64,000 nucleotides of DNA from positions 9,872,606 to 9,936,605 of the forward strand of contig OX940865.1 of NCBI GenBank assembly GCA_954871525.1, in the 5' to 3' direction. Origin of the DNA: Parietaria judaica. Lineage: Eukaryota > Streptophyta > Magnoliopsida > Rosales > Urticaceae. How positions within the stretch are numbered: position 1 is the stretch's first letter; the number at the start of each line of letters is the position of its first letter. Of the stretch, positions 33,081-45,390 are shown piece after piece. Under the pieces are notes generated by a model, which saw nothing but the letters and a program-made list of their open reading frames with translations, had not been told where the DNA came from and did not search any database. A program made the position numbers and the translations under genes.

Positions 33081-34831
33081 ATAATATGGTTATTATGCTA
33101 TTTTATCTTTCAAAATTAACGATCAATATTAATTCTTTGTTTTAGCTTAAATAAACACTATTACTTTTTCCTCACGTATAAAATCGGTATTCAAACTTTA
33201 TACATGAGAGAATAATATTAATATTTTGATCGACTAAACAAAATGAGTATTTAATAAATTATGTTTTCTCTTATTTATTTACGAAATGAGTACATTTGTA
33301 CAGATTAAGTTTTTAAACACTATTTCTTATTATAACAATTAATATTACATATATAGAACTAGTGAGCAGTAAATAAAATTAACTGCAATTTGGAAGCAAA
33401 AATATCTTAATGTACTCATACAGTAGCTATACATTTTTTTATTTGTTCTTTGGATTCAAGATTTTTAATTGAGTAAAAAATATTTATTTTAAAAATATTG
33501 TAAAAATATTCGAGTAATTTAAAAGTATTTCCGTCACAAATAACTCCTCTGAATTTTGATAGTTTCAATCAGCCAATTTTAAAAACATGAAAATGGAATG
33601 ACTTATTTGCCTCTTTTTTATATATACTAATGAAGTCATAATTCATCTACTTGTCTCACTCACTCTCTTGTTTTTCCTGATAAAGGGAATTTAATTTAAA
33701 TTAATTTGTTTGGATTCAAATGCGACAATTTTATATTAATGGCAGTTGACATAATTTAAGTCAATTGTAAGCACACGACTCTTTCCATGCTTTTTTTTTT
33801 AATATCCATTTTGGTAATTACATTACATCGTCAAAATCCACCAATAACATTTGTGATGATCAAATATTAGGTGATGATTTCCGAGCAACGATTAATTAAT
33901 TTATTAAATTAATGAGGAGGAATCAAGCATCTTCGTGATAAAACTGCATTCAATGCTCTTCCTATTTATTACTTTTTTATTCTCATTTTCAATATTTTTG
34001 TTTGACCAAAAGGTAGAAATTGATTCACCTTCGTAGTATATAATTATTATAAATAAATAAATAAATAAGCATATATTTATATAATATAATTGCACTGCGA
34101 ATTGCAATTTAACTTCTCATAAATAAAGAATTAAATTTTGTACGTATACGATTGCACTCAATAATTTTTTTAAGCTAAATAAATTAATTAAATATGTTTC
34201 TAGAATTTTAAAGCTCTTTATGCCTACAATGTGAGTCTTTAAGTCTTAACACATAATTTATCACCTCATTATCGCATGGTACTTTTTTTTTTTAATATAT
34301 TTTTCATCATATACTCAAAATTTTAAAACTCTAACTTTTTTTAATCTTATACTCAAAAATTTAAAACTCGATAATTTTTTTAGTGATCGACTAATAGGCT
34401 TTAAAGTTTGAATCATACGAATCTAATGACAAGTGAACGGTAATAGTTTTGACGTTTCTTTTAAATTTAATCCTAATCAAATTAATAAAATAGTTAATTG
34501 CTGATTTAATTAAGTAATTATAGCTTATTAATATAATAGTTTGTAGGATTGAACCGATATTAAAATATTAATAAAATAAATTGGAAATAAATTAAATATT
34601 ATATTACATACAATAATAATTTTTGTCATGAACAAAGATGTAGGTATATAATAACATGGTATATATTAACTTATTTTCATATTTAAAATAATCCATTTTT
34701 ATTTATAAAATATAAAAATACATAAATATACTATATTATGATCTAAAAAACACATTAATTTTTCGTCATTCAAATTCAAAATTATCATTTATAAATATTG
34801 AGATATGCATTAAGAAAGTGTCATCTAGCAA
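33081..34831. other. AT-rich gene-free DNA
   Basis: About 1.75 kb of very AT-rich sequence with short homopolymer runs. No coding frame or element border is recognised. Confidence 0.5.
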
Positions 34832-35182
34832 TTATCCGATATAATATCGTGGTGCGAGAATGTCGCACTCGCGTATGTTAGCTTGGGTCATCAGAATAGA
34901 TGCTCTAGCTTCCGCATCTTTCTGATGGCGTCTTCAATCAACAACGCTACCCTTGTCGAAAACTCTCCTCGGCTCAACATCAAGTAGGCCAGGGGCCTTG
35001 TTGTTGTTCCCCATCACATGGGAAGACCCCGTTGTGTAGAAGAATCTCTCCTGATTCGGTTACGTGTCCCATGCCGGTAACAAGTTAACGCTAACTCGAG
35101 GGGTGGAAGGTTCCGAACGGTGCCTCAATGCATAGCAGTCCATAAGTTGACGACCTAAGATATTATCAGAAACCGCCCTCTT
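34832..35182 (-). pseudogene. decayed coding fragment, unidentified
   Basis: One minus-strand frame holds 117 codons between 35182 and 34832 with only two internal stops (TAA at 35060-35062, TGA at 34934-34936). It reads like real protein: SDNILGRQLMDCYALRHRSE, TPRVSVNLLPAWDT, KAPGLLDVEPRRVFDKGSVV and DAEARASILMTQANIRECDI. Both stops are one C-to-T step from CAA and CGA. GC content is well above the surrounding DNA. I cannot name the family; a retroelement gag/pol piece or a host gene fragment are both possible. Confidence 0.5.
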
Positions 35183-35909
35183 TCACCGCCCCGACATGAT
35201 CATGTAGGAGTCGAGCCTCAACCGGTTAGGCGCGCACCAGTGTACCTCCTTACAGAAATTGTTAAAGAACGGATGCAAAACGCGAGAAAGTCGTAAGAAA
35301 GTGACCTCTAAGCTTTTATCCATTAAAAAACTGAGTAAAGGCTTAAGAAAGTCTCTACAAAATTATTTAAAAATAAATAGGATAACTCACTGTCTATATT
35401 ATAGGGACTAGGAAGAGTGTTATTTCACTTGTTATAAGCTCTCGTTCGTGGGTGAAAATAAACAAAGAAAGCTTTTAAAGGAATTTATTTTTAACATCCT
35501 TCATAATTTTAACCTTTGGTTCGTAACTTCGAGCATGTATATGATTGCACAGTCAAATAGGCTTTGAAATCAACATTATGCATTTTTTCAATCGATATCC
35601 ATAAGAACTCCAATTTTAAACGATTAACAACGATGAAAAATAATTGAACTATGACAATAATTTTTAATTTTATGTAACCAAATAATTAATTAGCAGGTTT
35701 TTAAATACTTATGAAATATAGATAAAAAAAATGCTTATGAAATCGACTTGCATCGGTTTGACCTTAAAAAACTAAAATTTAAAGCCACGCTCAATAATTG
35801 AATGTTATAAAAATAATTAGTTATAGGGATTATAGAGTCTAAAAGTATTCTAATTGTTATCAAATTTGATAGCGTGTTCCATTTTTTTCGCATGTATTGT
35901 ATCCAAGTT

Positions 35910-35940
<31 letters not shown>

Positions 35941-37261
35941 CAAACTCCGCCTCCGGTTATCAATTTAAATTAAAAAATGTTAGTTAAGAAAATGTGTAAT
36001 TAAGTGTCACTGTTCTTTTTGTTTTTGATAGAAAAAAAAAATTATTTTTTTGTGGCTCTCGTTCTCTTTCATGGAAATTGAGAGAGAAAAAAAATCTAAT
36101 TAATTAACTTCAATTTTTTTGTTGTTGCATAAATTATAAAGCCGTCTTGCCGAATAAGCACATGCAACGGTTACGGTCTGTTACCGCATGCTTACTCCCA
36201 TCTCGCCACAGCGCGTGTCCACAAAAGCTCTCATCGGATAAACTCATAACGACGTCGTGTTTGACGAGATTCGGGTTCACGCAAACGCCACGAAGAAGAA
36301 GAAGAAGAAATATATATTGGTGAATAATTTATATAATGTGGACAAGTTTATTCTAAAAAATATAAAACGACGGCTTATCATTAAAGTTTAACGTACCGTA
36401 TTAAAATCAAGCATTGAATTCCCTTTGTAATATAGTCATTAACTTTCACCAATATCCAACGACTTAAGGCGCGTGAAAGGGAGAATCGTTGATTCACTTA
36501 CACACTCAAAATTAATAATGAACAATAGGCGATATATTTTTTCATGTTATTTTGTAAGATCATTATCTGCAGTATATATATAAGATACATGCACCTATAT
36601 TTCTTGCTGATTTTCATCTCTGACAAAATAATATTTACCAACTCAAAATACTCAAACAAAAGACTTCAGAAATTTAGTCTCGATACTCTCCAAATATTGG
36701 TCTCTCTCACTTGTCAAATATTGGTTCAGGGAATTTATATGAGGAGAAAAAAATGATCCCTGATAATAGTCCGATATTCGAATTTTATGAGTATACAAAT
36801 GAGTTTCGAGTAAATCGGCTGATTTTTTTTTTGAAGCTTTGGACGAATTATTAATATGAATTTTTTTTTAGAATTAAAAAAGTTAAATAATTTATACAAG
36901 TCGAAAAATATTAAAAAGAAAAAAAAACGAGTAAAAAATATCGGAAATGTAAAATAAGAAAATAAAATTAAAAACTTTGATGGATGTGTGGATCACTTGT
37001 AACATTGAGAGACAAGAAGATGAATAAAAATTTACAATCAATTACCATTTTAATACTTAATTATAAATTATTATTTGAATAAAAGAATTTGTTTTAAATT
37101 AAATATAATATATGTTACTACTTCTAGTTAATAAACCAAGAAATTAAATTCATGAGAATATTATTTGTTTGTTCGTTTATTTTTCTTTCTTTCTTTTGAA
37201 GATATTTAATAAATACATACGTATAACTTTTTGTAATAATGATGGTCTAAAATTTTCCGAA
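35183..37261. other. intergenic DNA with TA microsatellite
   Basis: 35183-35330 may be a continuation of the decayed coding fragment. A (TA)n tract lies at 35908-35940. 36120-36310 is GC-richer with 'acgacgtcgtg', but no frame is supported. The rest is AT-rich. Confidence 0.4.
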
Positions 37262-37385
37262 AAAAAATTACCCTAGAATAGACTATATAAAAAAGAATGG
37301 AGCAAAGATTCGAACTCAGGATTAAAACATGGCCTTGGGCGACCACCCAACTCACCCATGAGTTGTCGGCCATGTTTTATTTGTA
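37262..37385 (-). mobile_element. tRNA-derived SINE-like unit
   Basis: On the minus strand a box-A-like motif (TGGGTGAGTTGG, 37358-37347) is followed about 30 bp later by a box-B-like motif (GAGTTCGAATC, 37318-37308), the internal RNA polymerase III promoter of tRNA-derived SINEs. The unit continues into a T-rich stretch near 37268. A tRNA gene is excluded because no cloverleaf arms can be formed. Confidence 0.4.
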
Positions 37386-37884
37386 TAAAGCACCGACATT
37401 TTCTAAGATTTAAAAAAAAATGATAACCAATTATGCCAAGATTTTACGAATTTACCATAAATATATGTAGAGGTATTTAGGTCATGGGAATTTTAATTAG
37501 TGATTTAATCATTCAATAATATGTTCCGTATTCCCATTAACAAACATAGTTGGGAATACAATATATACAAGTGCATATATATATTGAAATCATACACATA
37601 TTAGAGAGTGATACAAATATTATGTGTGATGACATAGAGTCGAGATGAAATAAATTATCAAAAACCATATCTTTTGTTTGTGATACATAATATTATATAT
37701 GCGTTTGGTATATCAAAAAACTATACATAAATATATTAGAGAGTTTGGGACGTCTAATTGTGCTAAATAGTTATAATTTAATCCATGATGACTTGGTGCA
37801 ATTTCTCTGACCAAGAAAAGAATATTATTGATGTTTCGAAATAAATTCTCACGCTCTTTGTCTCTCCATCAACACAACTACCCA

Positions 37885-37915
<31 letters not shown>

Positions 37916-38842
37916 TAATTTTCGTCTCCCTTTGCGACGATTTCTAGCTTCGCCCCTGGTTGTCTTTGCAATATCAGCAATTTTTCTTATCGCCCCGATG
38001 CAACTCGCGAGGTTCATTGGTTCCTAGAAGTAGTTGAGCTACATGATGAGTACGGCCGGAGCTCATCATGTAAGAAAGGGTCTGAAGGCTTCATGGCGGT
38101 GGTGCCTTTGCCCATGTCGGCGGTGTGAGGGGGACTAAGAAGGGAAAAAGGCTCCCGCGAGTTTTGATTGTTGTATAAAATGGTCTAGATATGTAAAAGT
38201 CTTTCGAGATCCTGATGTCGTAGAACCGAGCTCTAAGAACAGAATCATTACATGGAGGTGAGGTTGTTCCACCCATTCACATTCCGGACGAGTCGATAGG
38301 TCAGACACTACGACAATGAAAACCAATTATTTGTTTTGATTGTCATTGTTTTACATGTTTTTTGGGTAACAAAAAAAAGCATAATTTCATCGACATATAC
38401 TCATGCGGTAAAAAAAGTTTAAGAATAATGAAAAAAATAAAATAGTTTAGCGGTATTACATTGGGTACCTCATGCTACGGGAATAAGATTGAGACTTTAT
38501 TGCTAAATTTTTTATAAACTTTAAACACTTATTTTATTTTGAAGTTGATGAGATTTAAACAAAGATTTTAAGAGAGAAGAAAAATAAAATTATGTCACAA
38601 TTTCTATTAAACCGGAGTTCCAATTTTATTCAAATATAAAATATTATATATATATACATAATATTAGAAAAGCGAGTTGGGGCGGCCGACCCGCCCGCCC
38701 GCCCGTGTATTTTACAAGCCAGCTCAATCAGTGATGGGCTGACCAACTCCCAATTTTTAGGTTGGGTTTTAGTAAACTCCAATCTCTATCATTTGAGTGA
38801 TTTTCGTTTTATAAGAGGTTCGTATATATATATATATATATC

Positions 38843-38875
<33 letters not shown>

Positions 38876-40518
38876 TATTGGAGTTAGTGCACTTGTTACT
38901 TGAGTTATCATCATCAGGTGACAAAACCCAGTGTGAGGACCAATAGGAATGAGAGAAAGGCATTTATTTTAATAGGGCACAATTAAATAAATGACTGAGT
39001 AAGCTTGGAGATCACAAATAATACAATATATTTGGCTTATATGTAGTCATAGATAAGCCTAAACAAATGCATAGATAATTACACAAACAAGGAAGGTATA
39101 TTCACATATCTTTTATACATATTCGATGGAATGTGATAATAATTTAACAATGTAGTTGTTTTCATGCTTGCAATAAAAATGATTAAATACATATTGGTGA
39201 GCTTATTATTATTTTAATTATTGATGAGCTCATGTTAAGTCCCACAATTTTTATATAAACTACGTTATAAGTTTTGAGCCGATCTCTCTGAATTTTGATT
39301 TTGTCAATGGATCTACACATAATTAATATAAGCTTATTATGATTAGGTTTGATATTTTATCATTGCATTGTTCTCAGCATTATGTTTCGTATTTTGCAAT
39401 CCAAATTGTTATCCCAAATTGAGCATTTACTCTAGATCTAGACACACCCAATTTGTAATAGCATGCGAGATTATATATATATATACCATATATGTGAGAG
39501 ATAACCTAGAGAAAATAATTTTTCATGATTTTATTTTGGCCTTCAATTGACTCATTATTTATTGTTGAAATAAATGTTATTGTTGTTATGATTCAACGAA
39601 AGAGAAAGGCCATGGTAAGGACATAATCATTTCTTAATTAATGTGAAATAAATAATATTTGCTGGTGTAGGTCTTCCTCGCTCTTTTGGGCACGGTCCCT
39701 CGTTTTCATTATCTAATATTTATTTATTGGGTCAAATTTTCCGACAAAATTTTCTTTGGTTAGGTGGCGTCGGGAAAGATCGGGGGCTCTTCCATGATTT
39801 TTCACAATGGTAATGTCGCACGAAGGCACTACACCGAGGAAAGTCACCGATGAGGCATATAAAATAGAGGAAGGACAGTAAAATGAAGAAGAAGAAGAAG
39901 TCGAGGAAACAACCCTAACTTAAACGAGGAAAGTCCCGGAGAAGAAGCACGATTAACAACACTCGAGATCCGATTAACTGATCAACACAAGCAGGATATA
40001 GCAAAAGAATAAGCACCACCACTTAGAATCCAACAAAGTAAAATTATAGAATAACAGAAATCCGATTTGGAATTCCCGAAGATAAATTTCCGAAAAGATT
40101 ATAAAAAATGCCACTCAAGATAAATTTCGATAAAAACGCCTACGTACGTAAGTTTATTGAATTGTCTTAGAGCATAATCCATTAGAAAGAGCCCCTATTT
40201 CGAGACGTTGCTTACTACTCTCTGAATATGTATTTATTATTATTTGTTTATTCAGTGAGATATGGCCAATATGAATTGTGAAGAAGGGTCTCAACTCTGA
40301 AGAGATAATCGATCGAGAATCGGTGGAAATTTGTTTGAGTGCTTCTGCAAGGTCACGTGACAGGCATGTGATATGATGGTAGAAGAGAAGAGAATATGAT
40401 CTCAATCTTTTCTCTTGCCTTTTCAGATCAAAACGGTTTTCTTACAAGAGACACTGTCTTCTTATCCATTTCTCTATTTTGCCAGCCCCACTTGATTTCA
40501 AGACACCCCCTTTTTTTT

Positions 40519-40568
<50 letters not shown>

Positions 40569-40702
40569 TTGATGTGAGGTGGAGTGTTACTAGTTTATTT
40601 ATGCATTTTTCTTCAAAAATGATTAAATTATTTTATCACCAATTAATTCCTGAACTATATTCTTCTAATAGGGTAGTTCCAATAATAATTAGATGATTAG
40701 GG
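37386..40702. other. AT-rich gene-free DNA with microsatellites
   Basis: TA tracts occur at 37882-37915, 38822-38855 (followed by a GA tract to 38874) and 40521-40563. 38040-38330 and 39660-39960 are less AT-rich but contain no frame that I can support. These may be retroelement relics. Confidence 0.4.
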
Positions 40703-40980
40703 ACAGTGGCGTAGCCATACTTCATTTCAGGCGAAGCACGAACATATTTCAATCGATTTTTTTCAGAAACGTAGACAAACAAAAAGCATAAACAACTATA
40801 TTAAAGCGACTATTAGACAAATAAATAGATAATATTATTTTTCCGAGGATAGTAGAATAGATTTATAGAGTCAAGAAATTAGAGGGAATGAAAAGAGCTG
40901 AATCAAATCTTGATTATTATTATTTTTGAAGTGAGCGTATGCATATGCACTTACTAGTGCACATGTAGCTCCGCCAGTGG
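40703..40980. mobile_element. short MITE with CAGTGGCG(T/G)AGC ends
   Basis: The left end 'acagtggcgtagccatac' matches the inverted right end (read in reverse, CCACTGGCGGAGCTACATG). This end type occurs in non-autonomous DNA elements of many plants. The inside is AT-rich with no gene. Target duplication not resolved. Confidence 0.45.
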
Positions 40981-41965
40981 GAAAAATCTTGATAATGATA
41001 AAGATTATATAAATTAGACTTTTAGATGTATGAGGATGTCTCATTGTGTTTATGATCTGATCTAACTCCTCAAATGAGGAAGGCTTAGTTGATAGATTGA
41101 TTTTGTTTTTTTAGAGAGTGTGACATTTCTCTTTCTTGGCTTCCATGTCTCATTACATGTGTTTTTCAGAAGAAAACAACCTTTGAAGTTGTAGATGGAT
41201 GAAGTTATATTTATGTTTGTATATTTTGGTTTGTTTTATTTGTCCTTTATCATACCAGTTTTAGTTTTCTAACGACCTCCAAAAAAAAAATTCCAACTTC
41301 ATTTTTCCGAAGAGAAATGAAGATTACTGTCATTTCGTTATCAAAATTATTTGTTATTTTTTTAGGGTGCGAGTTTAAAATAAATAAAATAATGTTCAGT
41401 CACAAACATATATTTCAGAACATTTATAAAATTAACAAGTTAAAATAATTAAAAAAATTAAAATAAAAGGCATTTATTTCATTTTTCATCAGATCAGAGA
41501 TTAACTTATTTAGAGTAAACAAACGCATCTTTAACGGAACAAGTTAAAGCAAGTCATAAAACATACAAGAGTTTTACGTGGTTGGACTTGTAAATGAGGT
41601 ACTTACTCCACTGACATTTTCTATGAAACTTTGTAAGAGTTACATGAGAAAATATACACAAAAGACTTTCGCGAGAGTCCCAAGAGAAATGAAAAATTTT
41701 AAGAACATAATTCGAGTCCCTCGCCGAGAAGAAGTAAATCCTAGAGGGCTCCTTGATCGGAGGTTCCAAATCAGATGTAATGCGATAGTATATAAATAAC
41801 AACTCTATTATAATCATTATCATATACAAAGATGTAATGCATTTTTTTTAAGGAATATCGAAGCCATGAAATTGTACATTTTGACGAGTATAATACTTTG
41901 ACTAGCATTGGTTTATTGTACTTTAAAATTATGAGAGGGTACCCAAATGTAGTAACTAGTAAGTA
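40981..41965. other. intergenic DNA with possible LTR relic
   Basis: 41545-41770 contains 'ttttacgtggttggactt' and 'gaggtacttactccactg', phrases resembling plant retrotransposon LTRs. Evidence is weak. The rest is AT-rich. Confidence 0.3.
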
Positions 41966-41973
41966 TGATGAAT

Positions 41974-42464
41974 CAAGGTTCAACTTACCGAATTTGCCGA
42001 TAAATCGCTTGCCGTTATCGACAGATTAATTGAGAACTTACCGGATTATCGACAGAAAACTAATAATACTGTAGCTTACCGGTTACCGATACTTTTGATG
42101 ATTATCGATGGATTATCGACACTTATCGAGGATTATCGATTAAAAATCACTAAAATATTTTTAAGAATATATTTACTAAGTTTACAATGTTGATAAAACA
42201 TTAAAAATGCAAAAAAAAATAAAATCATTTCATACTCAAACATAGTTAAATAAAATATACTCTCACTCTCACATATATAAATACTTGAATAAAATCATCG
42301 AAAAATGTATTTTTTTTTATAAAAAGTATAATATTTTTGTTATTTTTCAAGAAATTTGTTGATTTTCGGGAAAAATTATAGAAAAGTACTGGTCTTGCCG
42401 ATAACTACTGGTAGGACGGATAATCGAAGATTATCGAAGATAATCGTGAAAAAGTCGAACTTTG
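41974..42464. mobile_element. non-autonomous hAT element
   Basis: The 491-bp element starts CAAGGTTCAACTTACCGA and ends GTCGAACTTTG, an imperfect inverted repeat. A perfect 8-bp duplication TGATGAAT flanks it (41966-41973 and 42465-42472). Subterminal regions are crowded with 'ttatcga' and 'ccgata' motifs, as in other hAT derivatives. No coding capacity. Confidence 0.85.
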
Positions 42465-42831
42465 TGATGAATAACAATTAGCGAAATCTCGGTTCAGCTT
42501 ATTGACAAGACATTATATACATTGAGCGCGGTATTCTAATTATTATTATTTAACTTGACAAATATACTCAAGTTGTATTCAAATGAAGCGACATATATCA
42601 AAAAAAATTAGTGAAAAATATACTATACTTTATTGAGGATTTAAAGGTTTCTTTTCGAGATATTTGGTATATTCAATAGTAGTAAAATAAAACTTGACTA
42701 CATTCAGACCACAATACAATAATGCAATAGATTTTAAATATATTTCACTGAATAAAAACTTAGAACTACATTGTCAGAGTTAAGTAAAACTTAGATATTT
42801 ATACGACCATTTACCCTTATAGTTGTCGGGT

Positions 42832-43293
42832 TTAATGACGGTAAAAATACTTAAAGTTTGAAAAGAAAGACCCCTCGTGTACTTAAAGTTTAAAAGTTTA
42901 ACAAAAATACCCAAAGTCGTATTTGGGGAGTTGACCACTCTATTCACGTAACGTCGTTAACTTACCCGTTAACTCTGGCCATGTGGAAAAATCTGTTATG
43001 TTAAGCGTAGTCATTAGGAGTTTAATTAGCTGTATTGAATGGTATTAGTTAGGAGTTTAATTCGTTATTTTTTCGTAAACGAGGCTGTGAGGGCTCGTCC
43101 ACATGGCGAAAATTGTTATGTCAGCAGCCCACGTTTTTCCAGGTAGCTAGAGTTAGCGGGTAAGTTAACGGTGTTACGAGAATGAACTGGTCAACTCTCC
43201 AAATGCGACTTTGAATATATTTGCCACCACTTTTAAACTTTGAGTACATTAAGAGCTTTTTTTACCTAATTTTCGGTATTTTTGCCATCAATA
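42832..43293. mobile_element. foldback MITE, family A copy 2
   Basis: This copy begins TTAATGACGGTAAAAATAC and ends ATTTTTGCCATCAATAA. The arms pair over about 150 bp and match the element at 23111-23563 in ends, order and length (for example 'gagttgaccactct' and 'gttaactctggccatgtgg'). No gene inside. Confidence 0.75.
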
Positions 43294-44974
43294 ACCCTAT
43301 TGTTGTATTACAATTAGGGTTTTAGATTTCACATTGCACTGCAAAAATATCATACAAAGATTTTAAACATTATAAGGCGCAAAACAATCTACGAGTTTAT
43401 ATGGTGCATATCTTGGCCATCTATATATTTTACATAATAAAATATAAAACTAATTATAGGCATGTATTGTAACTAAGATAAATTTTATAAAAAAAATTTA
43501 CACCCTCTTATATTTAAATTTTCGGACAAAGAAAATGTAAACAGAAGTGATAATATTTAAAGCGAAAGACAAAAAAAGAAAGGGTACGGATTTCATGTAT
43601 TGCTAACGTATATATAATTAGCAATTATTAATGATGTAAGATAGTAAGAGGGTGTACAATACCATATACTATATATATATATATGTGTGTATGTATATAT
43701 AGTGTAGGGCATTATTGGATATTGATGTGTTTGGAGGGTACATAAAATGCTATGAATACAAGCATAAAATCACATGCAAATGGGCATATTGCAAGGCTGT
43801 AATTAATTAAGACTTATATATGTATGGGACTTTCAATTCAAATGGCCACTTTCACTTTGGATTCCTTACAAAACAATGCAAGTCCTTTCTCTCACTAGAT
43901 AGAAATCTAGAATTACCTCTTTCATGGGTTAATTTCCATTACTTGTCCTCATGAAATATAAATATAATATATAACTCATTATCTTTTTGTTTTTGTTTTG
44001 CATGGTTGATTACTTGATTACATTTACATGCCCGTATGACCGGAAATATCAAAGTTTGTCAGAGAGGTACAATTTCATTGAGAACTGGCTTTTGATCATA
44101 ATTTGACAAATCACATTTCTCTCTCTCTCTCTCATTTATAATTGTGTAGAGAGAGAGGCACATGATGCCCATTATAGTATAATGGGACCATAAACAATTA
44201 TACTACTATTAGTGAGTTTATTTACTTATTTTTCATGTCGTTAGTAGTTCATTCTTTGTAATTAATGAGAAAGGACCATTGTGATGACTGGTTACTTATT
44301 TACTTATTTTTCATGTATGCCCCGGAATGAGTTGGGTACTTATTTTAGTTTATCGGTTATCATTTTATCACTATTTATCGATAGATATCGGATTTATCCG
44401 TGCAATATCAATGGATTACCATCGTGTTTTATATAAAATTATTTTCAAACTATATATAGTTAGTTTATATAAAGTGCAAATATAATCTTACATATCAAAA
44501 TAAATACTCATAAATAAGTCATATGATATGAGTACTAACAAGTTCAATAGATTTTCCAAGTTCCAATTTATAACAATATTATCTAATAAATACAAATAAA
44601 TTAAGTAACTTAATCATACTAAAATACTATTTAACTAAATAAAAAAAATTGATACTTTTACCGCATAAAGTTGAAAAACGTTGCTCGAAGAAAAAAAAAA
44701 CACACACTTATCTTCGATAAAGAAAAAGAGAGAAAATGAGTGAATTTTGGAGAAAATAGAGTATTTCATGTAATCTTCAACTTTTCTTCGACATTCCACA
44801 TAAAATTAAATTGATATAAACGATAACTTGACAAGTTATATTTTTCTCTTGCCTTAAGTTTTTTGTCGGTGTCAGTTATTAGTTGCATCGAAAATGATAA
44901 CGAGAACCGAGAAACCACCGATAACTTGAAATAAAAAATTACTGTTATGCGTATTTTTTGACTTATTAAAAATT
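43294..44974. other. AT-rich gene-free DNA
   Basis: Around 44340-44400 and 44860-44930 are clusters of 'ttatcgg/ccgataac' in opposite orientation, which might be the two ends of another hAT derivative; no duplication was found. Otherwise nothing is seen. Confidence 0.35.
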
Positions 44975-45390
44975 TGGGCCCAAAAGACAAAAGTCAAAGC
45001 CCGCTAGCAAAAGTCAAGGCTCATCCGCCCAAGTCAAACCCATTGGACGAATTTCAAAAAACAAAGCCCCAAAAGACGAATTCGGAAGCCGAAGATAACC
45101 TTAAAGGACCCCCGAGGCGACCCCGAAAGATACCCAACTACCCGGCGGGACCGGGCAACCTTACATGGCCCATGGCGAGGTAACAACGACCTTAGAAGGT
45201 TCCCGGCGACCCCAGATGGCGACCACTAAAGTCATCGATGACCCGCTCGACGAGACAAGCTCTACAGGCGACCTTTTTGACTAGGCGAGCCCTCCAAGTG
45301 GCCCTCTCAATGAGGCGAGCCTTCCAAACGACCTTCCCAAGCAAGCACCATCTGGTGAGGGCGACCTCACGTTGACTTCATAAGTCCAAA
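44975..45390. other. GC-rich island with degenerate short repeats
   Basis: About 415 bp of GC-rich DNA in an AT-rich desert. The left part repeats 'aaaagtcaa(a/g)gc', the right part repeats 'gaggcgagccttccaa' and 'gacc(t/c)' blocks at roughly 30-bp spacing. The 69-codon frame at 44974-45183 is Pro/Lys-rich without a domain. It resembles an LTR or leader piece of a retrotransposon. Confidence 0.4.

Noticed and set aside
37262..37385. tRNA gene
   Set aside because: Promoter-like boxes are present but acceptor, D and T arms cannot be formed.
44330..44935. Another hAT derivative
   Set aside because: Inverted 'ttatcgg' clusters are present at both sides but neither clear ends nor an 8-bp duplication could be found.
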